DNA from: a virus
Virus record (IMG/VR): IMGVR_UViG_3300009129_000023
Coordinates: 1-50,065 of that record
DNA: 50,065 bases
Direction: 5' to 3' (one strand)
Part shown: piece by piece, positions 32,082 through 39,055 of the stretch
How positions within the stretch are numbered: the stretch's first letter is position 1
How the letters are laid out: every line of letters begins with the position of its first letter
Position numbers and translations under genes: made by a program
The notes under the pieces: model-generated
Databases searched by the model: none
Seen by the model: only the letters and a program-made list of their open reading frames with translations
What the model was told of the DNA's origin: nothing

Positions 32082-32450
32082 CTAGGGTTTTACTTCTTGC
32101 CAACCAAAAATATGACTCACAGCAGGGGTCACCTTAAAACAATCGTTGTTGTATGCTTCATCGTATAGTGATGTTACCTTCGTATACATTTGAGCTTCAA
32201 CGATATGCCACTTTGCAAAGTACTTTTTGTGTTCATCAAGAGTAATTTCCTTGCGGGAATAGCTAGCTGTAACTTCACCCATGAGTGTATTATTGGCTGC
32301 ACGCTCATCTTGGATAACCAGGATATTTCGAAATAAGCGCATGCAGCCTTGTTCAAACTCTGATAATACTGGCTCAACATGAACCGGTACCGTAGGTGTA
32401 TGCGCGCAGCCTGCCAACAGGACAAAGAAAACCAGCATACTTCTAATCAT
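32082..32450 (-). CDS. Lipoprotein, possible o-spanin or envelope factor
   Basis: 122 residues. MIRSMLVFFVLLAGCAH is a signal peptide with lipobox LAGC. The mature part is mostly helical (FEQGCMRLFRNILVIQDERAA, LDEHKKYFAKWHIVEAQM) with two further cysteines. Convergent with the Cys-rich lipoprotein, three bases apart. Confidence 0.65.
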   Translation of the reverse strand: MIRSMLVFFVLLAGCAHTPTVPVHVEPVLSEFEQGCMRLFRNILVIQDERAANNTLMGEVTASYSRKEITLDEHKKYFAKWHIVEAQMYTKVTSLYDEAYNNDCFKVTPAVSHIFGWQEVKP

Positions 32451-32557
32451 TAATGACTCCGGAATAGTAATACATATGACAATTATACGACAAACTTCGT
32501 GTCTTTAAACTATTTCGTATAGTTAATATTGCATACCACACACATACGGATATTAGA

Positions 32558-32869
32558 ATGATAAACTTACTACTCTTGCTACTTTCTTGTAGTCAGGTAG
32601 GTAATGACACTTTGAATCGTGGATTATTTGAAAATCGATGGTGGGAGTTTGAGAGCATAAAGCTGTGCTTTAATGTACATGAAACAGGGGACTTGTTGAT
32701 ATACGATAACAACATATACTCAGAAGGCCCATGGACATTTGAGAAGCCCAATTCCTATATTGTACAAGACGACACATTCGACGTTGAGCAAGCCGGCGAC
32801 TGCTGGAATATCTATATGCACAGTCAGCACCTAAACGATACTGCATGCGCATGTACCTTAGTCGATTAA
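32558..32869 (+). CDS. Small lipoprotein
   Basis: 103 residues. MINLLLLLLSCSQVG is a very short signal sequence with a Cys at 11. The mature domain is beta-rich (WWEFESIKLCFNVHETGDLLIYD, GPWTFEKPN), resembling small lipocalin-like or META-type folds only in outline. Third lipoprotein in 1.2 kb. Confidence 0.55.
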   Translation: MINLLLLLLSCSQVGNDTLNRGLFENRWWEFESIKLCFNVHETGDLLIYDNNIYSEGPWTFEKPNSYIVQDDTFDVEQAGDCWNIYMHSQHLNDTACACTLVD

Positions 32870-33130
32870 CTCTTTCAGGTATATCTTTCCAGGATTACCA
32901 TCGAACCCTGCATATTCCATTATATAGTCAAAATCGTTTTCATCTGAAACCTTAAAGGGATATTCAGATTTAATCGGTTTGCCTGTTTTCTTTGTCGTAT
33001 TCTCACTTGAATTATGCGTAATTTCTTGGGTGATTCTCCAATAGTGACCAGTGTCTGGGTCCCTTGACCATTGGACTAGTTCACTAACTGTTATATCAAA
33101 TCCTGCCCTATACGCTTTGCATTTTGCCAA
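32858..33130 (-). CDS. Hypothetical protein
   Basis: 90 residues: FDITVSELVQWSRDPDTGHYW, a Thr/Lys linker, FKVSDENDFDYIMEYAGFDG. Probably a small alpha/beta protein. It overlaps the convergent lipoprotein gene by 12 bases. Not recognised. Confidence 0.5.
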   Translation of the reverse strand: MAKCKAYRAGFDITVSELVQWSRDPDTGHYWRITQEITHNSSENTTKKTGKPIKSEYPFKVSDENDFDYIMEYAGFDGNPGKIYLKELID

Positions 33131-33145
33131 TGGTGTTCTCCTACT

Positions 33146-33361
33146 TTACCACTCGAATGTCTTGCCACAACTCGGGCAAACATCATACACTTCATATCCT
33201 ACTCTGCCAGATCCCACGCAATATATACAAAATACTGTTTGACACCTTTCACATAATGTTAAATCTAGCTTATCGTTGTTATTACAATATTGGCACATGT
33301 CAGACTGACCACCAGCCTCAGATGTATCAATACCTCCCTCGAAGGTACCTTCGTTCTTCAT
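33146..33361 (-). CDS. Zinc-ribbon protein
   Basis: 71 residues. CQYC, CERC, CIYC and CPSC pairs can bind two zinc ions in a RING-like or double-ribbon arrangement. AAGGAG lies three bases before the ATG, within the end of the upstream gene. Likely a nucleic-acid- or protein-binding adaptor. Confidence 0.7.
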   Translation of the reverse strand: MKNEGTFEGGIDTSEAGGQSDMCQYCNNNDKLDLTLCERCQTVFCIYCVGSGRVGYEVYDVCPSCGKTFEW

Positions 33362-33548
33362 AGCTCCTTGAACCTAGTGTTTCGTTAATTAATTTTACAC
33401 GCCAAAGATCGAATGCTTCGCGTGATTGACCACCTATGACGTTACTCAACTCTTCATCAGTTAATTCTCTGTTATCGGTATCAGACATCGGTAATCGTGT
33501 ATTTGATAGTACAGTATTGGCTTCGATTGTACAAGGATTAGCTTTCAT
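33327..33548 (-). CDS. Peptide with double-glycine (Nif11/bacteriocin-type) leader
   Basis: 73 residues from the ATG interlocked with the upstream stop; an ATG at 33488 would give 53. ELTDEELSNVIGG is very close to the leader signature of Nif11-type and class II bacteriocin precursors cut by C39 peptidases. The proposed core, QSREAFDLWRVKL and on to YLRGRY, has no cysteines and is strongly basic. I see no C39 transporter or modification enzyme nearby. Confidence 0.5.
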   Translation of the reverse strand: MKANPCTIEANTVLSNTRLPMSDTDNRELTDEELSNVIGGQSREAFDLWRVKLINETLGSRSYEERRYLRGRY

Positions 33549-33816
33549 TGCAATCCATAATAACCAAAAGATCACTGTCTGTTAATGCTTTAAGCCACTC
33601 TTCATCAATTGCGCACTCAACGCAACCATCACACAAAATATCATACACAACAGTCTCTTTCGTACCTATCATCAATTCATTGGCTGTATCATTCCATGGA
33701 AAAGCGCGCGGGATAGCTATGTATTTTGCAAGTATAAGCACTGGTGCCTGATTCGGCATAATGTTACCAGATTCATCAGAGGATAGAATCCACACCAATT
33801 GTGCAACATCGAACAT
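33538..33816 (-). CDS. KxGDLV-type small protein (DVAQLV)
   Basis: 92 residues: MFDVAQLVWILSSDE, APVLILAKYIAIPR, VVYDILCDGCVECAIDEEWLKAL. The glycine-aspartate of the motif is replaced, but the strand order and final W-L-K-A-L match. Its last codons (CNES) overlap the next start. Confidence 0.55.
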   Translation of the reverse strand: MFDVAQLVWILSSDESGNIMPNQAPVLILAKYIAIPRAFPWNDTANELMIGTKETVVYDILCDGCVECAIDEEWLKALTDSDLLVIMDCNES

Positions 33817-33820
33817 CGAA

Positions 33821-33964
33821 CTATAGAAGGCTAAGAATCATCCCATACGTCATAAGACCGGCGACGAAAATGAGGAACCCCAGGGCTCCACCCATTATCA
33901 AAAGTTCCTTGATAGTTAGCCCTTTCCATGCTAACCAGTCCCTGAGTTGGTTTAACAATCGCAT
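33821..33964 (-). CDS. Micro-membrane protein (47 aa)
   Basis: MRLLNQLRDWLAWKGLTIKE is amphipathic, then LLIMGGALGFLIFVAGLMTYGMIL is a membrane helix. An ATG at 33985 would add seven residues. It is divergent from the nuclease gene. Confidence 0.55.
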   Translation of the reverse strand: MRLLNQLRDWLAWKGLTIKELLIMGGALGFLIFVAGLMTYGMILSLL

Positions 33965-33995
33965 ACTAATAGGTATTACTTCCATAGTTAATACC

Positions 33996-34382
33996 ATGGC
34001 AAAGAAAAAGAAAACTGGGCTTTGGAGCAAACAAAGCGTATACGAAAAAGCAGATGGAACTACAGTCATAATGGACAGTAGTTGGGAACATATATGTGCA
34101 ACTAAATTAGATGAAGCCGGGATTCGATGGGAACGAAGCCTGGACTTAATCCTTGAATATCGAACAGTTCGGAATAGAAAGCGAAAGTATATTCCGGACT
34201 TTTATCTACCAGATCATGACATATATCTTGAAGTCAAGGGCTATTGGACGGATGCGGCACGTCACAAAATGATAGACGTCCAACAAAGAAACCCGGTCAG
34301 GATTCTTGTTTTAGAATCAATGCCTGAGGTATTATCTGTTGAGCGTCTTATCAAAGACTTTATGTCTAAGGTTATTAACTAG
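33996..34382 (+). CDS. PD-(D/E)xK nuclease
   Basis: 128 residues. SSWEHICATKLDEAGIRWERS is followed by IPDFYLPDHDIYLEVKGYW, where PD...ExK is the nuclease metal site. The layout matches small phage endonucleases of the Vsr/EDxHD or DUF-type PD-(D/E)xK group. A basic start (MAKKKK) suits DNA binding. Candidate roles are mismatch/branched-DNA cutting or a freestanding homing enzyme. It overlaps the next gene's stop by four bases on the opposite strand. Confidence 0.75.
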   Translation: MAKKKKTGLWSKQSVYEKADGTTVIMDSSWEHICATKLDEAGIRWERSLDLILEYRTVRNRKRKYIPDFYLPDHDIYLEVKGYWTDAARHKMIDVQQRNPVRILVLESMPEVLSVERLIKDFMSKVIN

Positions 34383-34612
34383 TCATCGTCGTCTTGCTCA
34401 CCATACCAGTCTTCACCACCGGTATACCATGAACCATCATCTTCCATGGACTCAGTATATGGCGCGCCCTTAGGCCAGCCGTCAACTGTTTTTTTTGGAT
34501 CTGAATTTTTATACGCATCTAGAATTTCTCTTAATGTTTTTACCTCTTCTTCTAAGGCGTCGACTCGGCGCAATAGCTTTTCATGAGCGGCTTTCCAGAT
34601 TAATTCATCCAT
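34379..34612 (-). CDS. Coiled-coil protein with acidic tail
   Basis: 77 residues: HEKLLRRVDALEEEVKTLRE is a coiled coil, and the end is very acidic and aromatic (GSWYTGGEDWYGEQDDDD), like DNA-mimic or single-strand-binding protein tails. Not recognised. Confidence 0.5.
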   Translation of the reverse strand: MDELIWKAAHEKLLRRVDALEEEVKTLREILDAYKNSDPKKTVDGWPKGAPYTESMEDDGSWYTGGEDWYGEQDDDD

Positions 34613-34663
34613 TCATATAAATATCATATGAGTTGATTAATCGGGGCACATAAATAAAAAAAG

Positions 34664-34713
34664 TGGGATGCCTGGGGATTGAACCCGGGAAGTCGTTTTA
34701 GGACTAACATCCC
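34664..34713 (-). tRNA. D-armless tRNA-like element
   Basis: 50 nt. GGGATGT pairs with GCATCCC (one T-G), AGTC-CTAAAAC-GACT forms an anticodon-like arm with loop anticodon AAA, and CCGGG-TTCAATC-CCCAG forms a T arm with one mismatch. There is no D arm and no encoded CCA; a discriminator A follows. It lies 13 bases from tRNA-Met. It may be a decayed tRNA or a processing or tRNA-mimic signal. Confidence 0.4.
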
Positions 34714-34726
34714 ATATATTGCTAAG

Positions 34727-34802
34727 TGGTTGCTGGGGGTGGATTCGAACCACCGGCCTCCGGGTTATGAGCCCGACGAGCTACCAACTGCTCTACCCTG
34801 CA
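34727..34802 (-). tRNA. tRNA-Met (CAU), initiator-like
   Basis: The anticodon stem has GGG/CCC next to loop CTCATAA, the hallmark of initiator tRNAs; D loop TAGAGCAGTTGGTAGCTCG and T loop TTCGAAT are regular. Encoded ACCA end. Position 1-72 is T-A and 4-69 is an A-A mismatch. Confidence 0.9.
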
Positions 34803-34807
34803 TAGAT

Positions 34808-34840
34808 GTGAGGCACCTGTAAACCCGTGCCTCCCTGCGG
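34808..34840 (-). repeat. GAGGCAC hairpin repeat, copy 1
   Basis: Minus strand CCGCAGG-GAGGCAC...GTGCCTC. Three copies at 34.8, 35.1 and 35.3 kb precede tRNA-Met, the H1-like gene and the csp gene. Confidence 0.7.
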
Positions 34841-34849
34841 GGGTTGATA

Positions 34850-35044
34850 TTAGCCGTTCTTCGTTGCCTGAACGTGGGTCCGGACCTCGCCGGCAGATAC
34901 CTTGATCTGCTGCATTGCCTTTCGGACTCGCGTACCTGCGGAAGAATTTCCATCAACATAGAACTTATTATAATCCGTCTGCACTTCCGTAAGAAGGGTA
35001 ATCATCTCATTAAGCGTATTCGGCGTGTTTGTATCTGTACTCAT
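34850..35044 (-). CDS. Histone H1-like (Hc1-type) small protein
   Basis: 64 residues. AGTRVRKAMQQIKVSAGEVR followed by THVQATKNG matches the conserved helix of Hc1/H1-like proteins (A-G-x-R-x-R-K-x-L-x-x-I-K) without the long Lys/Ala tail. It would bind DNA or RNA weakly. AAGGAATAT precedes the start. Confidence 0.65.
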   Translation of the reverse strand: MSTDTNTPNTLNEMITLLTEVQTDYNKFYVDGNSSAGTRVRKAMQQIKVSAGEVRTHVQATKNG

Positions 35045-35068
35045 TATATTCCTTATATTATTAAATAC

Positions 35069-35100
35069 GAGGCACCTATGAACCCGTGCCTCCCTGCGGT
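35069..35100 (-). repeat. GAGGCAC hairpin repeat, copy 2
   Basis: Same core as copy 1 with two loop changes; it lies in the leader of the H1-like gene. Confidence 0.7.
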
Positions 35101-35106
35101 CGTTAA

Positions 35107-35316
35107 TTATCGACCCGAGTGGGTGTAGGACTCACGTACGTTAACGGCGCATGGTCCCTTCTGGCTTTCGCCAATATCAAATTCGACCTTTGCACCATCA
35201 TTAATCGATGATTCCTGAAGCTCGGAAACATGAAAGAAAAGATCATTTCCTTCAGTCGGGGTAATAAACCCAAATCCCTTGCTCGTATTAAAAAACTTTA
35301 CTGTACCTGTATTCAT
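35107..35316 (-). CDS. Cold-shock protein (CspA family)
   Basis: 69 residues. GTVKFFNTSKGFGFITPTEG contains RNP1 (KGFGFI) and LFFHVSEL is RNP2, both intact, in the usual length. It binds single-stranded RNA/DNA as an RNA chaperone. It has AAGGAATAAA before the ATG and a hairpin repeat in its leader. Confidence 0.95.
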   Translation of the reverse strand: MNTGTVKFFNTSKGFGFITPTEGNDLFFHVSELQESSINDGAKVEFDIGESQKGPCAVNVRESYTHSGR

Positions 35317-35337
35317 TTTATTCCTTATTTAGTTAAA

Positions 35338-35370
35338 GTGAGGCACCTGTAACCCGTGCCTCCCTGCGGT
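35338..35370 (-). repeat. GAGGCAC hairpin repeat, copy 3
   Basis: Near-identical to copies 1 and 2; in the csp leader. Confidence 0.7.
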
Positions 35371-35379
35371 ACGCATTAT

Positions 35380-35586
35380 TTAGCTAAGCGTTTCGCTAAG
35401 GAAGCTATTCAGAGCCTTTGCCTCACGAACCGTCATAGTCAGGCTGGTTTGACCAACGCTGTAACGGCTATCTTCCACAGGAAGAGTAGAGATGGTAACG
35501 ACGTTTGAACCTGCCTGCTTGGCAGTGTCGTTAAGGTTTACTGTATACTCGAATCGCTTCGTTGACTTCGTCTTACTAATGTTCAT
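35380..35586 (-). CDS. Small hypothetical protein
   Basis: 68 residues: MNISKTKSTKRFEYTVNLND, SRYSVGQTSLTMTVREAKAL. AGGAGAAAAA precedes the ATG at 35586. A hairpin (TGTTCGG...CCGGACA) lies in the leader. Its expression block with csp and H1-like genes suggests abundant, perhaps nucleic-acid-linked protein. Confidence 0.6.
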   Translation of the reverse strand: MNISKTKSTKRFEYTVNLNDTAKQAGSNVVTISTLPVEDSRYSVGQTSLTMTVREAKALNSFLSETLS

Positions 35587-35673
35587 TTTTTCTCCTAATG
35601 AATAAATAATGTCCGGGTACCTCCGAACATGCATAATAATACACCATGGCAGATTGTTGTTCAAGGGATAAAT

Positions 35674-35700
35674 AAAAAAAGGAGGCCTAAGCCTCCTTTT
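35674..35700 (-). terminator. Terminator of small lipoprotein gene
   Basis: GGAGGC-TTAG-GCCTCC followed by TTTTTTT on the minus strand; a shorter TTTT run on the plus strand. Confidence 0.8.
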
Positions 35701-35717
35701 CGAAACATAGTTTCTAT

Positions 35718-35882
35718 TTACTCTTCAGAACCGGCATCTGAACCGGTGTCGGTATCTGAACTAGTATCAGCACCAGCATCAACGCTAGTATCAGCTGCTG
35801 TGTCTCCATCCTTGTCGCCGCACCCGAACCCGAATACAGCAAAACATGCAATGGTAATTAGCATTACAAAAAACTTCATCAT
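35718..35882 (-). CDS. Small lipoprotein with Asp/Thr/Ser repeat tail
   Basis: 54 residues. MMKFFVMLITIACFAVFGFGC is a signal peptide with a lipobox-like GFGC. The mature part is Asp/Thr/Ser/Ala-rich and repetitive (ADTSVDAGADTSSDTDTGSD), so disordered and acidic. AGGAAATT precedes the ATG. Confidence 0.65.
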   Translation of the reverse strand: MMKFFVMLITIACFAVFGFGCGDKDGDTAADTSVDAGADTSSDTDTGSDAGSEE

Positions 35883-35899
35883 AATTTCCTATAAGTAAT

Positions 35900-35920
35900 G
35901 CATGTTCAGAACGAACATGC
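35900..35920. promoter_or_regulatory. Inverted repeat in lipoprotein leader
   Basis: GCATGTTC-AGAAC-GAACATGC, a perfect 8-bp stem between the ncRNA terminator and the lipoprotein gene. Confidence 0.5.
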
Positions 35921-35930
35921 TGTCTAAAGA

Positions 35931-35965
35931 TAAAAAAAGAGAAGGCCCGCATTCCCAGCCTTCTC
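35931..35965 (-). terminator. Terminator of large ncRNA
   Basis: Minus strand GAGAAGGC...GCCTTCTC then TTTTTTTATC. It fixes the 3' end and strand of the structured RNA. Confidence 0.85.
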
Positions 35966-36828
35966 AAATTCTCATGACCATCAAGCCTTTTGAGCCTGTC
36001 CCCTTCCGGGTTAGACGTGAACACACCGGCAAGTAACACCGTTCACGAGATTCCTCCCTGTTCTTGGCTCGTAAAAACCACGGAACAGCACGTTCTACTG
36101 CCATCAACATTCTGCGCTCAGTTGGGTAAGCTGTACACTTCCCCCCGCTTTCGCGCGCCATGCTTCCAATCCTTGGGAGAATGTCCACACAGCCCCTTTC
36201 GGGACGATGACCCCGTTGCCGGTTTCATCAGAGAGACTTCTGCCAATGACAGTTAAATTCTAAAGGAGTTACTCCTTCTTCCCAAGACTTTTTCAACTCC
36301 TTTTGGGAGTGTCTTTGGTTTGCCCTTATCCCGTTTCCACGATGAATCTACAAGTCCGCGGATACCTTCAGCAGTATTTCCCTAGTGGAATAGGGACCCA
36401 TGCTTCAGATTACTGAACGACTTCAGAAGTACCACCTTCCTTAACTCGTTCCCTCTCTTAGTTGGGCGGCATAACGTAAGAACGCTACCTTCCCGATCGA
36501 GGTTTTCTCTACCAAAGATTTTCATCTTTGCTCAGGAGCCAGTAATTCCACCTGAGTTTTTGGGCCCGAGAACATGGGCCGCATAAGTTTTCAAAGATCG
36601 TGAAAGTTTCCTTTCATCACCTTAGTTTCCTAAGTGATTTAAGTATATCCCTAGGCTTCAATGTGTATAAGCTTTTCCTTAAAAAAATAATATTCATTTC
36701 TAGCTGTCAATTTGAGTGCCCTAGAGCCAAAATGCTCTTAGGGATTCTCACGTACGGCGTAAGGGATTTAGTAGCCGTGGCCATTGAAACATATTAGTTG
36801 CGGTCCTAAAGTGTGCTGGTGACATGCC
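35939..36828 (-). ncRNA. Large ornate structured RNA (GOLLD/ROOL-type candidate)
   Basis: About 890 nt without a credible coding frame. On the minus strand five hairpins are capped by GAAA: CTTAG-GAAA-CTAAG, GAAAG-GAAA-CTTTC, AAAGAT-GAAA-ATCTTT, CGC-GAAA-GCG and CCC-GAAA-GGG. On the plus strand these loops would be TTTC, so the minus strand is the RNA. Other stems are GTGAAC...GTTCAC, CTCAGG...CCTGAG and GGCCC...GGGCC. It ends in a terminator and lies about 1.1 kb upstream of tRNA-Met. Size, GNRA density, phage setting and tRNA neighbourhood fit GOLLD and ROOL RNAs; I could not align it, so the class is inferred. The 5' end is uncertain. Confidence 0.65.
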
Positions 36829-37101
36829 CTAGAGAGCAGTTTTTCTGCAAATTGTCAATTTCTCTGTAGGTTCTATAATTTCGAGGTCGTCTGCCCGGGC
36901 AAGTATGAATTCAGACTTTTGATTTAGAAAAAGTATACCCATATTCGGTATACGGTGACCATGCTCATGCCAGTCTTCAATTTCTACGACAATTCCTTGA
37001 TCACCCCAGCCGCGGCGCGCCTTAGGCACCTCCATAACAGTTGGATCGCCAGGTTCCCATTGTCGATATCGGACCAAGTCACCAACTTTTATTTTATGCA
37101 T
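36829..37101 (-). CDS. KxGDLV-type small protein
   Basis: 90 residues: MHKIKVGDLVRYRQW, a Pro/Arg-rich insert (VPKARRGWG), DQGIVVEIEDWHEHG, GILFLNQKSEFILARADDLEIIEP and a basic tail. It is the last gene before the structured RNA and may be co-transcribed with it. Confidence 0.7.
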   Translation of the reverse strand: MHKIKVGDLVRYRQWEPGDPTVMEVPKARRGWGDQGIVVEIEDWHEHGHRIPNMGILFLNQKSEFILARADDLEIIEPTEKLTICRKTAL

Positions 37102-37103
37102 GA

Positions 37104-37358
37104 TTACCAGTCAATCGGATCATTACCGAGATCTGTCATCGGGTAAATAGGGCGCCAACCGATTCCTTTGAAATTGTAATCGCCGCGCTTGACTGCAGCA
37201 CGTTCAGCCTCTCTAGCTTTTTCGTAATCCGGGTGACGTTCCTCGGCCTGGCGACATCGTTCACAAATTAATGAAACATCAAACATTGACATAATATGCA
37301 CATTGCTCTTTCCAAAGCATCGATGGCAATTGCCGGTCCATTCTCTACATCGACTCAT
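37104..37358 (-). CDS. Zinc-finger-type small protein
   Basis: 84 residues. CHRC (about 11-14) and CERC (about 32-35) form a four-Cys zinc site; then a charged helix (EKAREAERAAVKRG) and GDYNFKGIGWRPI. Similar small CxxC proteins are common in large phages with unknown function. Confidence 0.65.
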   Translation of the reverse strand: MSRCREWTGNCHRCFGKSNVHIMSMFDVSLICERCRQAEERHPDYEKAREAERAAVKRGDYNFKGIGWRPIYPMTDLGNDPIDW

Positions 37359-37369
37359 TTTCTTATTTC

Positions 37370-38596
37370 CTATCGATCGTTTCTAAAACATACAAAGGTT
37401 GGAAAGCGTAATGATCCATCCGGTGTTACTTCTTGGTACCGTACTTCAATCATTCTGCCGATGAAGCCCGTCGGATCATTCCATACCTGTTCCCGCAACT
37501 CATCAGAGAATCCGGATCCCACCTTTACTTCAGTACCTTGATAGTTAACCACCACTGCACCGAGTCGGCCCTTATGCCGGCCGGTACCTTCGTCCAACCC
37601 TTCAATAATAAGATCAACATCATGAAAGTCTTTCAATTTCATAACTTCATATCCTCTGCCAAATTTATACGCTGCAGTAGGATCCTTGATCATCGCGCCC
37701 TCGAAGCCTTGAGCCACGAAGCGATCATGCAGTTCTTTGATTGGAGCATATGAAGCCTCAACCTGATGTCTTTCAATTACATTGACGTATTGGTTGCCTT
37801 GACCTACCGTATTACGTAGGTGGTTATATCGCTCTTCACATGATGTGGATGTTTGACCTGATTTCCACTCTTCTAGAGATAGATAGTCAAACAATGCGAG
37901 ATACGTGGTGGCTGTGTCGACATTCTCTTTACGATATGCTTGGCGCATTAATGATACAAAGTCTTCGCCCATTAGCTCGCCGTCGTAACATCCATTGCCT
38001 AATTGCAAAAGAGCATCACCTATTGTGCTATCGAAGTTGGTAATTAGCTTACCAGATCTGGCAAACAGAAGCGCCTTCTCATTTTCCACAACTGCGAAGC
38101 ATCGAATTCCATCCAGCTTTGGCTCAACAAAAACATACGGCTTCCCATCGATCCTTTTCTCTTCAAACTTTTGAGCAAGGGAAACTTCAAACGTGGGAAT
38201 TAATCCAGGAAATACCTTGTTGATACTTTTAGGACCTACCCCAAGAGCCATTTGCTTCTTAAGGATTTTTCGCATCCACTTTTCTTCATCCGGTGTGGCG
38301 GATGAGAATGCAATTTGCATAAGCTCAATGGCAGCATTACCGGTATGATATCGAGTAGCACAAATCTCAGCTACATCAAAAAACATGCGCCACCGATCTG
38401 CTTCGAGTATACTAGGATGCCTCCCGGACTCAATGGTCTTTGGCACCTTAACAATATAAAATGGTGTGAAACTATCCATACCAGCTTTGAGTACCTGGCG
38501 GAGTACATCATTATTGGCATGCTCTTGAAGAATCTCGGCCTTGGCTTTTGTGCCACGAGTTCCGCGTATTTGTTCTAAAATTTTAGCTACTTCCAC
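37370..38596 (-). CDS. ATP-dependent DNA ligase
   Basis: 408 residues. Motif I EPKLDGIR (adenylated Lys, about 153-160), motif III-type LFDYLSLEEW, motif IV EGAMIKDP, motif V VMKLKDF and a C-terminal OB domain (GRLGAVVVNYQGTEVKVGSGF, IEVRYQEVTPDGSLRFP) are in ligase order. The first 130 residues match the N-terminal helical domain of T4-type ligases. It starts with GTG, GGAGG eight bases upstream, within the end of a hidden KxGDLV gene. Confidence 0.95.
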   Translation of the reverse strand: MEVAKILEQIRGTRGTKAKAEILQEHANNDVLRQVLKAGMDSFTPFYIVKVPKTIESGRHPSILEADRWRMFFDVAEICATRYHTGNAAIELMQIAFSSATPDEEKWMRKILKKQMALGVGPKSINKVFPGLIPTFEVSLAQKFEEKRIDGKPYVFVEPKLDGIRCFAVVENEKALLFARSGKLITNFDSTIGDALLQLGNGCYDGELMGEDFVSLMRQAYRKENVDTATTYLALFDYLSLEEWKSGQTSTSCEERYNHLRNTVGQGNQYVNVIERHQVEASYAPIKELHDRFVAQGFEGAMIKDPTAAYKFGRGYEVMKLKDFHDVDLIIEGLDEGTGRHKGRLGAVVVNYQGTEVKVGSGFSDELREQVWNDPTGFIGRMIEVRYQEVTPDGSLRFPTFVCFRNDR

Positions 38597-38750
38597 TTAG
38601 CACCTCCAATTGATGCGCATATTCGATTTCCTCAGGAAACTTATCACTCCAAAATACAATAAAATTTCCATCTTCCCATCCAATAATTAGTCCAATCCAT
38701 TCCTCAGTATTCCCAGGGGTAGTTGAACGAACCAAGTCACCTACCTTCAA
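38583..38750 (-). CDS. KxGDLV-type small protein with TTG start
   Basis: 55 residues: (M)KVGDLVRSTTPGN, WIGLIIGWEDGNFIVFWSDK and AHQLEVLSGSS, a compact complete example. The TTG start overlaps the upstream TGA (TTGA) and has GGAG five bases upstream. Easily missed because of the TTG and short length. Confidence 0.7.
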   Translation of the reverse strand: MKVGDLVRSTTPGNTEEWIGLIIGWEDGNFIVFWSDKFPEEIEYAHQLEVLSGSS

Positions 38751-39055
38751 TTAATCTCCAAACATTGAGGCTCACCGGTACAAACCTCATAATTGAGGTG
38801 TTCAGGATATCCTACTTCATATCCTCGAGACTCCAGGAACATTAGAATACCTACGGCATCAGCAATGCCAACCTGCATCTTTTCCACTATGTAAGAATAA
38901 TGGAGAAAGTGGGAAAAAAGCATGGTAATGCCACCGCTACCACCAAAACGCATCCAAGTAATCATTGTACGATCTCCGACCTGACCAAGTATCAAATCAT
39001 AGCGAGTACCATTACCAGGTTGCCAATCAAAGCGTTGAATATTATTAGTCGTCAT
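38747..39055 (-). CDS. Hypothetical protein
   Basis: 102 residues: NIQRFDWQPGNGTRYDLILG, TMITWMRFGGSGGITMLFS, YIVEKMQVGIADAVGILMFLE. GAGGAGAG precedes the ATG at 39055. Probably a small alpha/beta protein; the family is unknown to me. Confidence 0.55.
   Translation of the reverse strand: MTTNNIQRFDWQPGNGTRYDLILGQVGDRTMITWMRFGGSGGITMLFSHFLHYSYIVEKMQVGIADAVGILMFLESRGYEVGYPEHLNYEVCTGEPQCLEIN

Noticed and set aside
33488-33488. Using ATG 33488 as the start of the GG-leader peptide
   Set aside because: It has no ribosome-binding site, while the upstream ATG interlocks with the previous stop; kept only as an alternative.
35990-36256. Plus- and minus-strand open frames (70-90 codons) inside the large RNA
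   Set aside because: They lack ribosome-binding sites and protein-like composition, and coincide with base-paired stems.
35939-36828. Large RNA as a group I or II intron, RNase P RNA or tmRNA
   Set aside because: No intron core, domain V, RNase P CR-I/CR-V or tmRNA resume frame was found, and it does not interrupt a gene.
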